DNA from: an uncultured Paracoccaceae bacterium
Lineage (GTDB): Bacteria; Pseudomonadota; Alphaproteobacteria; Rhodobacterales; Rhodobacteraceae
DNA length: 64,000 nt
Assembly: GCA_947496535.1 (NCBI GenBank)
Contig: CANMDE010000001.1
Coordinates: 124,001 to 188,000 of the forward strand
Direction of reading: 5' to 3'
The notes beneath the pieces are model-generated. The model did not search any database, was not told the origin of the DNA, and saw nothing but the letters and a program-made list of their open reading frames with translations. Positions 46,088-54,817 of this stretch are shown here, in pieces; the stretch's first letter is position 1; the number at the start of each line of letters is the position of its first letter. The position numbers and the translations under genes were made by a program.

Positions 46088-46090
46088 CTC

Positions 46091-46828
46091 GTGGATGATT
46101 GGCGCGGAAAAAGATACTGGCTCGTCGGTGCCAGCGAAGGGCTGGGACGAGAGGTTGCATTCTGCCTCAGTCGCGTTGGAGCGGAGGTCATCGTCTCGGC
46201 CCGCTCTGAAGACCGCCTGAAAGAACTGGTTGCAGAGCTGCCCGGCAAAGCCTCTTACATAACCGTCGATGTGGCTGACCGAGATGCTGTCGTAAAGGCC
46301 GCCTCCGAAGCGGGCGAGCTTGACGGCGTCGTTTACCTTGCAGGCGTCTACTGGCCCATGAAGTCCACCGAGTGGGACGCTGAAAAAGTCGATATGATGG
46401 GCGAGATCAATTATCTGGGTGCCGCGCGCGTCGTCGGTGCCGTGATCGGAGATATGGTCAAAAGGGGAAGCGGGCACATCGTGCTGACCGGCTCACTATC
46501 GGGCTTTCGCGGGCTCCCCGGTGCCATTGGTTATTCAGCGTCCAAGGCGGGGCTGATGGCCTTAGCTGAATCAATGCAAGCCGACCTACGCACATCAAAC
46601 ATCAAGGTGCAGGTCATAAATCCGGGCTTCATCAAAACCCGACTGACCGACAAGAACGACTTCCAGATGCCGTTCATCATGGAAGCGGACGAAGCAGCAC
46701 GGGAGTTCTTTGATCACATGAACACCGCAGGTTTCAAAAAGAGCTTCCCGATGGTGTTCTCCTGGTTATTCCGGCTGTCCCAGTTCATGCCGGACTGGAT
46801 GTATTATAGGTTGTTTGGGGCGAAGTAG
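46091..46828 (+). CDS. Short-chain dehydrogenase/reductase in the RpoE operon
   Basis: 245 residues from GTG 46091 (GGGGA eight bases upstream). Classical SDR: cofactor motif GASEGLGREV (about 13-22), catalytic Ser in LTGSLSG (about 138), and YSASK (about 153-157) with Tyr and Lys. The substrate is unknown. It is the last gene of the five-gene operon and matches RSP_1087 by position. No clear terminator follows; the next gene is convergent and of different base composition. Confidence 0.88.
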   Translation: MDDWRGKRYWLVGASEGLGREVAFCLSRVGAEVIVSARSEDRLKELVAELPGKASYITVDVADRDAVVKAASEAGELDGVVYLAGVYWPMKSTEWDAEKVDMMGEINYLGAARVVGAVIGDMVKRGSGHIVLTGSLSGFRGLPGAIGYSASKAGLMALAESMQADLRTSNIKVQVINPGFIKTRLTDKNDFQMPFIMEADEAAREFFDHMNTAGFKKSFPMVFSWLFRLSQFMPDWMYYRLFGAK

Positions 46829-46885
46829 ACAGAAATGCGCTGGTGGTGGGCAGATTTCGAAATCATTTCATTTGAACAACTTAAT

Positions 46886-47896
46886 CTATGCTAATTTTTG
46901 TATGATGCTGGATAGTTCAGCCAAGAACTTGTTTTGTATTTTTCCTTCAGCCTCAATTAGCTGCTTTAAATCGGGCATATCTTGTCGCTTCCACTTCTGA
47001 ATTTGCGCCAAACTCTCGCTCGATAATTCATAGGCCTTAGATATTTTTTCGATTTCAGCGGAACAGTGGGCGTTTATACCTTTTGCGATATCAGGATCTA
47101 TCTTCCATGGGTCAATTGTTGCGCCTTTTTCGAAGGCCTTTCGGATATTGGCTGGGCGCGTCTTTTTGTTTTCTTTGTATGCGGTATTCAGGTTTCGTAA
47201 AAGTTCCAAACCTGACTTTGAAAGACCTCGATTGGGTGCCGTTTTGGGAAGGGCCAACTCGAAGTCTTTCCCAATGATTTGCATAAAATCGCTAAGAATA
47301 TCTCCAGAATAGATTTTGACAGACATGTTCTTATGGCCGACGGTTTCGCCCCATCTTTCCAGTTTCTTACTATATATGCCGTCTTCCAAATAGTTGCCAA
47401 AGTATTCAGCGATGCCTTTGCAGCCTCCCATCTTGATATGTTGAGAATATGAACTCGATAAGTAACTGGCTGGTTCTCTCAGATGGCAGACTACGGAAAC
47501 CTCATCAAATCGTTCATTAAGAAAATCGTGTAGCCCGGAAATCATTCTGTTATGTGGGAAAACGAACAACGCTTCGTCGGACACAACCACTTGATCAATA
47601 CCAGTTGCGGATTCAATCTCTTTATCAAAATCATTTTTGAAAGCTTGACTATATGCTTCGCGGGCGTCTTTGCTAGTCAGATTGAATGTTCCCATCACAC
47701 CATTCGGTGGGGCGCTTAGCGGATGAAATGCGAACCGAAATCCTACATGCCGCGAAATTGTCTTGGAGCCGATCCGGCAACCAGCTAGCGGATAGAGAAC
47801 TCCACTCTGCCTTAGCGCGTCGCGGTTCCGTGAAAAAGTTTCCTGCAAAGCGGTTGTGCCGGTTTTGGGGGCACCAATATGCAATATCAGTTTCAT
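46886..47896 (-). CDS. Sulfotransferase-like protein, AT-rich and probably acquired
   Basis: 336 residues. The N-terminus MKLILHIGAPKTGTTALQ is the PAPS 5'-phosphosulfate-binding loop of sulfotransferases, and VVCHLREPASYLSSSYSQH (about 140) fits the 3'-phosphate-binding region (Arg and Ser). The rest is helical and poorly conserved. It would transfer sulfate from PAPS to a glycan or other acceptor. The gene is clearly more AT-rich than its neighbours and stands alone between a plus-strand operon and a gene-poor stretch, which suggests horizontal transfer. Confidence 0.8.
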   Translation of the reverse strand: MKLILHIGAPKTGTTALQETFSRNRDALRQSGVLYPLAGCRIGSKTISRHVGFRFAFHPLSAPPNGVMGTFNLTSKDAREAYSQAFKNDFDKEIESATGIDQVVVSDEALFVFPHNRMISGLHDFLNERFDEVSVVCHLREPASYLSSSYSQHIKMGGCKGIAEYFGNYLEDGIYSKKLERWGETVGHKNMSVKIYSGDILSDFMQIIGKDFELALPKTAPNRGLSKSGLELLRNLNTAYKENKKTRPANIRKAFEKGATIDPWKIDPDIAKGINAHCSAEIEKISKAYELSSESLAQIQKWKRQDMPDLKQLIEAEGKIQNKFLAELSSIIQKLA

Positions 47897-48215
47897 ATGT
47901 CGGCCTTATCGAGCTTTTTGGTCAAGCGCATATCGATACGCCGGTAGAGTAGAAGCATTGATACTTAAAAAAGTCTACCGACATGATCACACCACCGTAT
48001 CAAAGATGTGTGGATGCCACAGATCAACAAGTGGCTGCTTAGTATTTCCAAAATGCCCAGTCTGACAAACGCTGTCTGGTTGGGGTATTTTAGGCTACAC
48101 TCTCCTCGATCAAAACTCACTTCAAGCATCGCACTCTCAGACCGATGACTAACTTGCGCCAGATCAAAGCATGTTTCTGTGTCCCGCGTCATAGTGCAAA
48201 CGAGGAGTTATAACC
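47897..48215. other. Gene-poor stretch upstream of the DUF3775 gene
   Basis: About 319 bases. Only weak open frames are seen, none with a ribosome site or recognisable protein. It should contain the sulfotransferase promoter (minus) and the DUF3775 promoter (plus); neither is clear. The ribosome site GAGGAG near 48200 belongs to the DUF3775 gene. Confidence 0.5.
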
Positions 48216-48542
48216 ATGCTACCCATTTCCGCCGACAAAATTGCCGAGGTCATCATTCTTGCCCGCGAACTCCACCGGGCCGAGAATGAATTTGACGGCT
48301 TCGTCAATCAACTAACAGACGACGAACAAACCGCCCTCGTGGCCGTCTTTTGGGTCGGACGGGGCAGTTTTGAGGCCGCCGACTTTACCGAAGCACTGGC
48401 CACCGCCGCCCGCGAGGCCACGACGCCAAGTGCTGACTACCTCAAAGGATCACCGCATCTTTCCGACCATCTCGAAGCCGGGATGGAAGCACTGGGGTTG
48501 GACCCATCAGATGCCGAGGATGATCTTTATCGACCAGTCTGA
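48216..48542 (+). CDS. DUF3775 family protein
   Basis: 108 residues, acidic and helical. The start LPISADKIAEVIILARELH and the segment LTDDEQTALVAVFWVGRG match the DUF3775 family, whose role is unknown. A good ribosome site (GAGGAG) precedes the ATG. It is convergent with the Rieske-like gene, six bases away. Soluble and cytoplasmic by composition. Confidence 0.82.
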   Translation: MLPISADKIAEVIILARELHRAENEFDGFVNQLTDDEQTALVAVFWVGRGSFEAADFTEALATAAREATTPSADYLKGSPHLSDHLEAGMEALGLDPSDAEDDLYRPV

Positions 48543-48548
48543 TACCCG

Positions 48549-49133
48549 CTAAACCAGTTGGAAAACCGCCTGTGAAATCACACCATCAGCCTCTGTAACC
48601 GCCAACTGATAAGCGGGAATGGACATGTAATCACCTTCCGGTCCGCCCGTCACACCCAAACCAACAGCATTGAAAACACCGTCATGCCGCGACCCGCGCT
48701 TGGTGCAGGCAAAGGGGATCTCCGGGTTGCCGGTCATGCCAATCGCATTGCCCCGGTGGGGACACACCAAATTGGCCACAAAATAGCGAATATCTTGCAC
48801 TGTATCTGGCCTGTCATTCGTCTGGGCAAACGCGATCTGATCATCGGTGCGACGCATGATGCCGATGAATTGCGTCATTTGCGTTTCGCTATATTCCTCA
48901 TCGTCGGTCGGAACAGCCACAACTGCCACGTCACCTGGTTCGAGGGCGGTGACATCCACCTCTGTCTCGCCATCGCCAAGCGTAATCATCTGGGCTTCAT
49001 TGCGGGGAACGTCTGTGGGAACATCTTCGCCCCAGTCAAAACTGGCGTCCTGCGCACTCAATATCGCCGGACACATTAAAACAGTACTTGCACTCAAGGT
49101 TGCTACAACATGGCGTCGCGTGACTTGTTTCAT
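48549..49133 (-). CDS. Rieske-type iron-sulfur protein with altered second ligand box
   Basis: 194 residues. An N-terminal twin-arginine-like signal (TRRHVVATLSASTVL) suggests Tat export, as for other Rieske proteins. The Rieske fold is indicated by the first ligand box VCPHRG (Cys and His, about 122-127). The second box, usually CPCHG or CxxH, reads CTKRGSRHDG (about 142-151): the Cys is kept, but the His position holds Arg, with a His four residues further. Cluster binding may therefore be lost or changed. Its ATG overlaps the cytochrome b561 stop as ATGA, so the two form an electron-transfer pair. Confidence 0.75.
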   Translation of the reverse strand: MKQVTRRHVVATLSASTVLMCPAILSAQDASFDWGEDVPTDVPRNEAQMITLGDGETEVDVTALEPGDVAVVAVPTDDEEYSETQMTQFIGIMRRTDDQIAFAQTNDRPDTVQDIRYFVANLVCPHRGNAIGMTGNPEIPFACTKRGSRHDGVFNAVGLGVTGGPEGDYMSIPAYQLAVTEADGVISQAVFQLV

Positions 49134-49660
49134 TGGCTAGGTCCTCTTCGCTTGTGAAACCAAATATGGAAAAAAGTGTCGTCCCTGTCCCAGAAGTGAT
49201 GTTTGAGTGCCGCGCTCAGATGAATCGTCACCAAGGCCAGAAGCACCCATTTCATGCTGTAATGCGTCTCCAAAAGCACCTCGCCCAGATCGGAGCGAGC
49301 GAAATCAAGGGCAAGCGGATTGGTCAGCAGGTTGTCGCGCAAAGCAGAAGCGGCGACGTAGCCTGTCACAACATAGACGACCATCGCGGCATATAGGGCC
49401 AGATGAACGGTGGTGGCGAGCAAACGCTCCCATCGCTCATGGGTCAACTCAACTGACCGGGTCCGCTGCGCCAGCCGCACTATGATACGGACCACGACGA
49501 CGACAATCAGAATCTGCCCCACGATCTGGTGCAGGCCCAGAGCGAAATCATCCGACCATTCCAGATAGTAGGACATCCCACTTGCCGCCATGACGACAAT
49601 CAAAACGGCGGTCAGCCAATGCAACACGCGATGCGTGTGGGAGTACTTGCGCTGTTCCAT
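49130..49660 (-). CDS. Cytochrome b561-type membrane protein
   Basis: About 176 residues from ATG 49660. Four membrane helices with haem-ligand candidates: HRVLHWLTA (about 10-18), LGLHQIVGQ (about 43), VHLALYAAM (about 85) and VTIHLSAALKHHFWD (about 145-160). It belongs to the bacterial cytochrome b561/prokaryotic b-type family that carries electrons between quinol and a periplasmic partner. It is translationally coupled to the atypical Rieske-like gene. The donor and acceptor are unknown. Confidence 0.88.
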   Translation of the reverse strand: MEQRKYSHTHRVLHWLTAVLIVVMAASGMSYYLEWSDDFALGLHQIVGQILIVVVVVRIIVRLAQRTRSVELTHERWERLLATTVHLALYAAMVVYVVTGYVAASALRDNLLTNPLALDFARSDLGEVLLETHYSMKWVLLALVTIHLSAALKHHFWDRDDTFFHIWFHKRRGPSQ

Positions 49661-49795
49661 TTTGAAAAGAGTTAGGTTTCTGCTGCAGGTGTCAACCACA
49701 CAAGGTCGAGAGCTCGAAACCCACATACTTCTGCCTATCCGAAAGGCAGCAAACTGCTCATTCTTACGACATTTTGCATGATGCGATAGCGCAGC

Positions 49796-50398
49796 CTAAA
49801 ACAAACCTGCCTTCTTGGCGGCCTGCACCGACGGACGGGCTGCCATCATATCCGCAAAGGCTTGTAGCTTCGGATAATTGCCCAGATCCACACCATCCGC
49901 CGGCACCCATCGCAGCACGACACTGAGATAGGCATCGGCCACGCTGATCGTATCACCCAATACAAACGGGGAGAGCGAACAGGCCTCTTCCAGATAAGCG
50001 CAGGACGCACTCACTGTTTCGGGCACCTTCTGGCGCATGTCTTCCCAGGAGGCTTCCTGATCGGCCCACCGCGCACCCCGCAGCTTATGCGCATGGTTCA
50101 CATGCATCGTGCTCGCCAGATAATACATCACCTCGCGCATCCGGGCCGCTTTTAACGGATCCGAAGGCACAAGATCAGGGGCGACATACTCCAAGATCGC
50201 GCCGGTCTCTGTCAGTATCCCGTCAGGGGTTTCCAGTGCTGGCACACGACCCTTGGGGTTGATCTTGTGATAAGGCCCTTTGGTTTGTTCTGCGTTCTTG
50301 AAATCAACCAGAACAGTTTCATAGCCAACTCTGGCCTCTTCCATCGCGATGGCGACGACCACAGCAATCGTTCCGGGCGCACAATGAAGCCTCAGCAT
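49796..50398 (-). CDS. Glutathione S-transferase family protein
   Basis: About 200 residues from ATG 50398 (AAAGGA seven bases upstream). N-terminal thioredoxin-like domain (about 1-75) with the cis-proline motif KGRVPALETPDG and LTETGAILEYVA, then an all-helical C-terminal domain with the N-capping motif GDTISVADAYL (about 147). It resembles bacterial beta-like GSTs. Substrate unknown; detoxification or stress role inferred. Confidence 0.9.
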   Translation of the reverse strand: MLRLHCAPGTIAVVVAIAMEEARVGYETVLVDFKNAEQTKGPYHKINPKGRVPALETPDGILTETGAILEYVAPDLVPSDPLKAARMREVMYYLASTMHVNHAHKLRGARWADQEASWEDMRQKVPETVSASCAYLEEACSLSPFVLGDTISVADAYLSVVLRWVPADGVDLGNYPKLQAFADMMAARPSVQAAKKAGLF

Positions 50399-50582
50399 GG
50401 AATGGTCCTTTCGTTCGGGGATCACAAAGTAGGTTTGATGGTGGTGACGAGGCTAAGCAAGACCAACGAACGTAGCAAGGCGTGGAGCGTGGTTGGGCCG
50501 GGTGCTTTACTAAGGTGTGAAGTGGGCCTAACCAACTGATGCCGATCATTGTCTCAGCATCTATTTTTGCTAAGGTCGGCAG

Positions 50583-51236
50583 ATGTCAAAAATCCTAAAA
50601 TACGCGTCAGCCATTCTTTTGGCGATGACTTTTGCGGCTTTTGCATATGGGGGGAAGGGTTACTTTGATGCTCTTGCAGACGCGGACACACTGGCGCTTC
50701 GCGCTGACGCGCTAATTTCTGATCAACGCGGAGGAGTGGATGTCGGAGAGGGGCGTTTGGCCCAGATTTTAACCGTTCAGGATCCGGCATTTTATGAACA
50801 TTCAGGCGTAGATTTAACCACGCCCGGGGCTGGCGTCACAACGGTATCCCAATCACTTTCTAAGCGTCTCGCATTCGAAAAGTTTACCCCGGGTATCCGC
50901 AAGTTGCGCCAAACGGGTTATGCACTCGGCTTGGAGCGCGTGCTCGAAAAGGATCAAATCATAGCTCTTTGGCTTGATAGGCTGGAAATGGGGCGAGGGC
51001 CCGATGGCTGGATGGTTGGCTTCTTTCACACCAGCGATGTCATCTATGGGCGGCCGCCAGACGAACTGACGGATGAGGAGTTTCTACGGCTGATCGCAGT
51101 TTTGATCGCGCCCGCGTCGTTCGATTTGCGGTCAGATGACCCAGACCTCGACGAACGGGCGGACCGCATCGCTCGGTTGGTCTCTGGTGAATGTTCACCT
51201 CAAGGCAACGGCGACGTCTGGTATGAAGCTTGTTAG
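50583..51236 (+). CDS. Small glycosyltransferase-51-like protein with Gln at the catalytic Glu position
   Basis: 217 residues: one N-terminal membrane/signal helix (about 5-24) followed by a reduced transglycosylase (GT51) domain. The motif that in peptidoglycan polymerases reads ED-x2-F-x2-H-x-G is here QDPAFYEHSG (about 63-72), so the usual catalytic Glu is Gln. The QGGSTITQQ-like segment is GAGVTTVSQSLSK. There is no transpeptidase domain. I recall a minor GT51-like family with the same substitution, so this may be family-wide rather than damage. Periplasmic; activity doubtful. Confidence 0.75.
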   Translation: MSKILKYASAILLAMTFAAFAYGGKGYFDALADADTLALRADALISDQRGGVDVGEGRLAQILTVQDPAFYEHSGVDLTTPGAGVTTVSQSLSKRLAFEKFTPGIRKLRQTGYALGLERVLEKDQIIALWLDRLEMGRGPDGWMVGFFHTSDVIYGRPPDELTDEEFLRLIAVLIAPASFDLRSDDPDLDERADRIARLVSGECSPQGNGDVWYEAC

Positions 51237-51289
51237 TGAATGCCCGGGAAACCTGTCGAAATCATCCCAGCATCTCTCCGCCAAACCCT

Positions 51290-51934
51290 TCAATAATGCG
51301 TCACCGCGTGCATCCGGTCCGCGCTATCCAGATGTGGCACGCTATTAAAGCTCGCCAGTATCGGCCCTTGAGGGATCACATGTACCCGGTGGACAGAGCT
51401 GTTCATGATCGGGAGCAGGATGTGCGCCATCCGGGTCGGGTCGAGCCGCAACAAATGCCGGATGATCATCCCAATCACGCCGCCCGATGTGACGCAAAGC
51501 ACCCGCACCCCAGGAGAAGCAGCCTCTTGCAGAACGCCAGTCACGCGGGCCTCAAATGACGCAAAAGTTTCCACCCCCATGATTTCGGCCCGGTGCCAGG
51601 CCTCCATCACCTGTGGGACGTGGGCGGCGAACTCATCTGGCCCCGGGAACGGCACCCCGTGTACATCTTCCAGCGCTTGCCCAAGGCTAAAGTAATCCAT
51701 CTCATTCAGTCGCGGATCGATGAACGGTTCGGCGTAACCAATACCTGCCGCTGTCTCCTTGTGACGCCGTAGGCTGCCGCTGATCACCTTGTCAAATGGA
51801 TCCTCGCGGTCGCGAAAATAGTCACCCAGCCAGCGGGCCTGCTGGTGCCCGAGATCAGACAGCTTGTCATAGCTGGCCTCATCTGATGCCCCCGAATTCG
51901 CTTGCCCATGCCGGACCAGAATAATTTCACCCAT
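51290..51934 (-). CDS. Histidine phosphatase (phosphoglycerate-mutase-like) family protein
   Basis: About 214 residues from ATG 51934, which has GGAGG correctly placed. The catalytic RHG motif is in LVRHGQANSG (about 6-15), with SGSLRRHKETA (second Arg) and a late CVTSGGVIGM segment where the second histidine is normally found; here that position reads Ser-Gly-Gly, common in bacterial relatives. A cytoplasmic phosphatase of unknown substrate. Convergent with the GT51-like gene. Confidence 0.88.
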   Translation of the reverse strand: MGEIILVRHGQANSGASDEASYDKLSDLGHQQARWLGDYFRDREDPFDKVISGSLRRHKETAAGIGYAEPFIDPRLNEMDYFSLGQALEDVHGVPFPGPDEFAAHVPQVMEAWHRAEIMGVETFASFEARVTGVLQEAASPGVRVLCVTSGGVIGMIIRHLLRLDPTRMAHILLPIMNSSVHRVHVIPQGPILASFNSVPHLDSADRMHAVTHY

Positions 51935-52196
51935 CTGCACCTCCTGCACCGGCAGAGTTACGGCGTCGGCAAGCGATTGGCCAGAGCGCAAGGTGTTAAT
52001 GCCACATTCATATTCTGACCGTGCGTTGCGTTAACAGGGGGGTGTCGTACGGTGCTGCCATACGTTTTGCCGACGCATCGCCGACGGGTATCCGACCGGC
52101 CATTCCCCCACAAAACAACGGCGTTAACCATAGATTCGGCCCTTCAACGCAAAGCGGGCCACGCAACACCCACCGAACGTTGCCGACAATAACAAT

Positions 52197-52214
52197 TGTC
52201 AACTAAAGATTACA
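52197..52214. promoter_or_regulatory. PpsR/CrtJ-type site 1 upstream of crtI
   Basis: TGT-N12-ACA (TGTCAACTAAAGATTACA). This is the known binding pattern of the redox/light repressor PpsR (CrtJ), which acts on carotenoid and bacteriochlorophyll genes. It lies 17 bases before the crtI ATG. Confidence 0.65.
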
Positions 52215-52221
52215 CTACTAC

Positions 52222-52239
52222 TGTCATATTATGCGGACA
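52222..52239. promoter_or_regulatory. PpsR/CrtJ-type site 2 overlapping the crtI start
   Basis: A second TGT-N12-ACA (52222-52224 and 52237-52239) begins 25 bases after the first and spans the crtI ATG at 52231. Tandem sites suit cooperative binding of PpsR. Chance matches of this six-base rule are not rare, so the pair matters more than either alone. Confidence 0.5.
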
Positions 52240-53769
52240 CAAGCCACCCCCGACTCGAACGCTGCCATCGTCATCGGCGCTGGCCTTGGTGGTCTTGCGG
52301 CGGCGATGCGGCTTGGTGCCAAAGGCTACGCCGTTACGGTACTCGATAAGCTCGACCGTCCCGGCGGTCGTGGCTCGTCCATCACCCAAGATGGTCATCG
52401 GTTCGACCTTGGCCCAACAATTATCACTGTGCCACAAGTCTATGAAAAGCTCTGGGCGGCTTGCGGTCGCGACTTCCACAAAGACGTCGACCTGCGCCCC
52501 ATGGACCCGTTCTACGAGGTCCGCTGGCAGGACGGCTCCACCTTTACCGCGCGGCAAGATACGGACGCCATGCTGGCCGAGGTTGCCCGGCTCAGCCCCC
52601 GGGATGTGAAGGGTTACAAAAAGTTCCTCAAAGATAGCGAACGCCGTTATTTTGTGGGGTTTGAAGGCATGGTGGCGAAGCCCATGCACCGCCTGTGGGA
52701 GACCCTCAAAGTCTTGCCCACATTCGCCATGCTCCGCGCCGATCAATCCATCCTCGGTCTTGCAAAACGCCGCGTCAAAGATCCGCGGCTTCGCATGGCG
52801 CTATCCTTCCACCCGCTCTTCATCGGCGGCGATCCGTGCCATGTGACATCCATGTACGCGCTCGTCGCGCATCTCGAAAAGGAATACGGCGTCCACTACG
52901 CCATGGGCGGCGTGCAGGCGATTGCTGATGCGATGGCGAATGTGATCCGCTCGCAGGGCGGGCAGGTCAGGCAGGGGGCGGAGGTCGACGAAATCCTCGT
53001 TGAAAACGGGGCAGCGGCAGGCGTCCAGCTTACCAACGGTCAAACCTTGCACGCCCCGCTCGTGGTCAGCAACGCTGATGCAGGTCATACATATCAAAGG
53101 CTTATGCGAAATATTTCCCGTAAGCGTTGGACTAACGCCAAGCTGGACAAGCGCCGCTGGTCGATGGGCCTCTTCGTCTGGTACTTTGGCACCAAAGGCA
53201 CCGCGCACCTATGGCCCGATATTGGCCACCACACCATCACCAATGCCCCTCGCTATGAAGGGCTGCTGCGCGACATTTTCATCAAGGGCAAGCTGGCTGA
53301 CGATATGAGCCTCTATATCCATCGCCCCAGCCGAACTGATCCCAGTGTAGCGCCAAAGGGCGATGACACCTTCTACGTCCTTTCTCCTGTCCCACATCTC
53401 GGCTTTGATGACCCCGTTGATTGGGACCGCGAGTGTGAGGTTTATAAGGCCAAAGTACAGGCCGAGGTTGATAAACACCTCCCCGGATTTGCAGACCATA
53501 TCAGCACCGAGATGACCCTGACGCCAAAGGATTTTCAGAAGCGATACCTGTCGCCCAACGGCTCCGGATTTTCCATCGAACCGCGTATCCTGCAATCTGC
53601 TTGGTTCCGGCCTCACAACGTCAGTGAAGAGGCAAAGGGCCTTTATCTGGTTGGCGCTGGGACCCATCCGGGCGCGGGCGTGCCGGGCGTCATTTCCAGT
53701 GCCGAGGTTCTGGGCAAACTCGTCCCCCAAGCCCCCGTGATGCCCGAAATGAAAGTAGCCGCAGAATGA
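52231..53769 (+). CDS. crtI: Phytoene desaturase
   Basis: 512 residues. FAD-dependent carotenoid desaturase converting phytoene to neurosporene or lycopene at the inner membrane. The dinucleotide motif VIGAGLGGLAAAMRLGAKGY (about 14-33) and the C-terminal LVGAGTHPGAGVPGVISSAE (about 472-491) are diagnostic. Two PpsR-type sites lie at its start. The ATG of crtB overlaps its stop (ATGA). Which desaturation level it reaches cannot be told from sequence by eye. Confidence 0.96.
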   Translation: MRTQATPDSNAAIVIGAGLGGLAAAMRLGAKGYAVTVLDKLDRPGGRGSSITQDGHRFDLGPTIITVPQVYEKLWAACGRDFHKDVDLRPMDPFYEVRWQDGSTFTARQDTDAMLAEVARLSPRDVKGYKKFLKDSERRYFVGFEGMVAKPMHRLWETLKVLPTFAMLRADQSILGLAKRRVKDPRLRMALSFHPLFIGGDPCHVTSMYALVAHLEKEYGVHYAMGGVQAIADAMANVIRSQGGQVRQGAEVDEILVENGAAAGVQLTNGQTLHAPLVVSNADAGHTYQRLMRNISRKRWTNAKLDKRRWSMGLFVWYFGTKGTAHLWPDIGHHTITNAPRYEGLLRDIFIKGKLADDMSLYIHRPSRTDPSVAPKGDDTFYVLSPVPHLGFDDPVDWDRECEVYKAKVQAEVDKHLPGFADHISTEMTLTPKDFQKRYLSPNGSGFSIEPRILQSAWFRPHNVSEEAKGLYLVGAGTHPGAGVPGVISSAEVLGKLVPQAPVMPEMKVAAE

Positions 53770-54788
53770 TCCGCCCTGATGACCTTGCACATTGCCGCGA
53801 AGCGATCCGCCACGGCTCGCTGTCCTTTCATGCCGCATCCAAGCTGCTACCCGCAAAAGTTCGCGATCCGGCCTTGGCGCTCTATGCGTTCTGCCGGTTG
53901 GCAGATGATGAGGTAGATGAAGGCGAGTATCAGACAGGTGCTGTCCTGCGCCTGCAAGAGAGGCTTGATCTGGCCTATGCAGGCAAGCCCCGCAATGCCC
54001 CCGAAGACCGGGCCTTTGCCGCGATCGTTCAGGACTTCGACATGCCCCGCGCGTTGCCAGAGGCCTTGTTGGAGGGGTTGGCATGGGACGCTGCAGAGCA
54101 TCGCTATGACACATTAGGCGGCGTGCGCGACTATTCCGCCCGCGTCGCTGCAGCGGTGGGCGCTATGATGTGCGTTCTGATGCGCGTTCGCGATCCTGAC
54201 GCGCTGGCCCGCGCCTGTGATCTGGGTGTCGCGATGCAACTGACCAACATCGCAAGGGATGTGGGCGAAGACGCGCGGATGGGTCGGATTTATCTGCCTC
54301 TGGACTGGCTGGCCGAGGCGGGGGTCGACCCGCTGAACTTTGTCCGCGAGCCGCTGCCCACTGACGCGGTCCGCCAGATGGTCAAGCGTCTGCTGGCCGA
54401 GGCAGACAGGCTTTATCGCCGATCAGAGGCGGGGATCAATGTGCTGCCGGTGCAGGCGCGGACGGGCATCTGGGCAGCGAGGCTGATCTATGCGGGTATT
54501 GGCAAGCAATTGAAACGACAGGGGTATGACAGCATTTCGATGCGCGCGCATACATCCACCACTCAAAAGCTGGGTTGGTTGATGCAGTCGACCGCCCGCA
54601 CCGCCGGGTCGCTGATCATGCCAAAATCTGCGGTCATCTATGCCCAACCTTTGGGTGAGGTTGCATTCCTTGTCGACGCGGCCAGCCGCAAGCGGCCCGA
54701 TCAAAGCCGCCCCAGCTCTGTCCTCGATATCCTGACAGAACTCAAGGCGCGTGAAGCAAGCATTGGAACCCGCCGCCCGATGGCGTAG
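53766..54788 (+). CDS. crtB: Phytoene synthase
   Basis: 340 residues. Condenses two geranylgeranyl diphosphates to phytoene. Both aspartate-rich substrate motifs are present: LADDEVDEGEY (about 44-54) and NIARDVGEDARMGRIYLP (about 161-178). It overlaps crtI as ATGA and is co-transcribed with it. tspO follows after 29 bases, as in Rhodobacter crtI-crtB-tspO. Confidence 0.96.
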   Translation: MIRPDDLAHCREAIRHGSLSFHAASKLLPAKVRDPALALYAFCRLADDEVDEGEYQTGAVLRLQERLDLAYAGKPRNAPEDRAFAAIVQDFDMPRALPEALLEGLAWDAAEHRYDTLGGVRDYSARVAAAVGAMMCVLMRVRDPDALARACDLGVAMQLTNIARDVGEDARMGRIYLPLDWLAEAGVDPLNFVREPLPTDAVRQMVKRLLAEADRLYRRSEAGINVLPVQARTGIWAARLIYAGIGKQLKRQGYDSISMRAHTSTTQKLGWLMQSTARTAGSLIMPKSAVIYAQPLGEVAFLVDAASRKRPDQSRPSSVLDILTELKAREASIGTRRPMA

Positions 54789-54817
54789 ATAGCGCCTAAA
54801 CCGCAAAGGGCGTATCC

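Noticed and set aside
47965..48192. 75-codon minus-strand frame in the gene-poor stretch
   Set aside because: No ribosome site or domain; base composition is like intergenic DNA.
52185..52200. GACAAT-AACA-ATTGTC palindrome before crtI
   Set aside because: Short, AT-rich and overlapping the better-supported PpsR-type site; no independent support.
53209..54114. 301-codon open frame antisense to crtI/crtB
   Set aside because: Overlaps two certain carotenoid genes and has no family resemblance.
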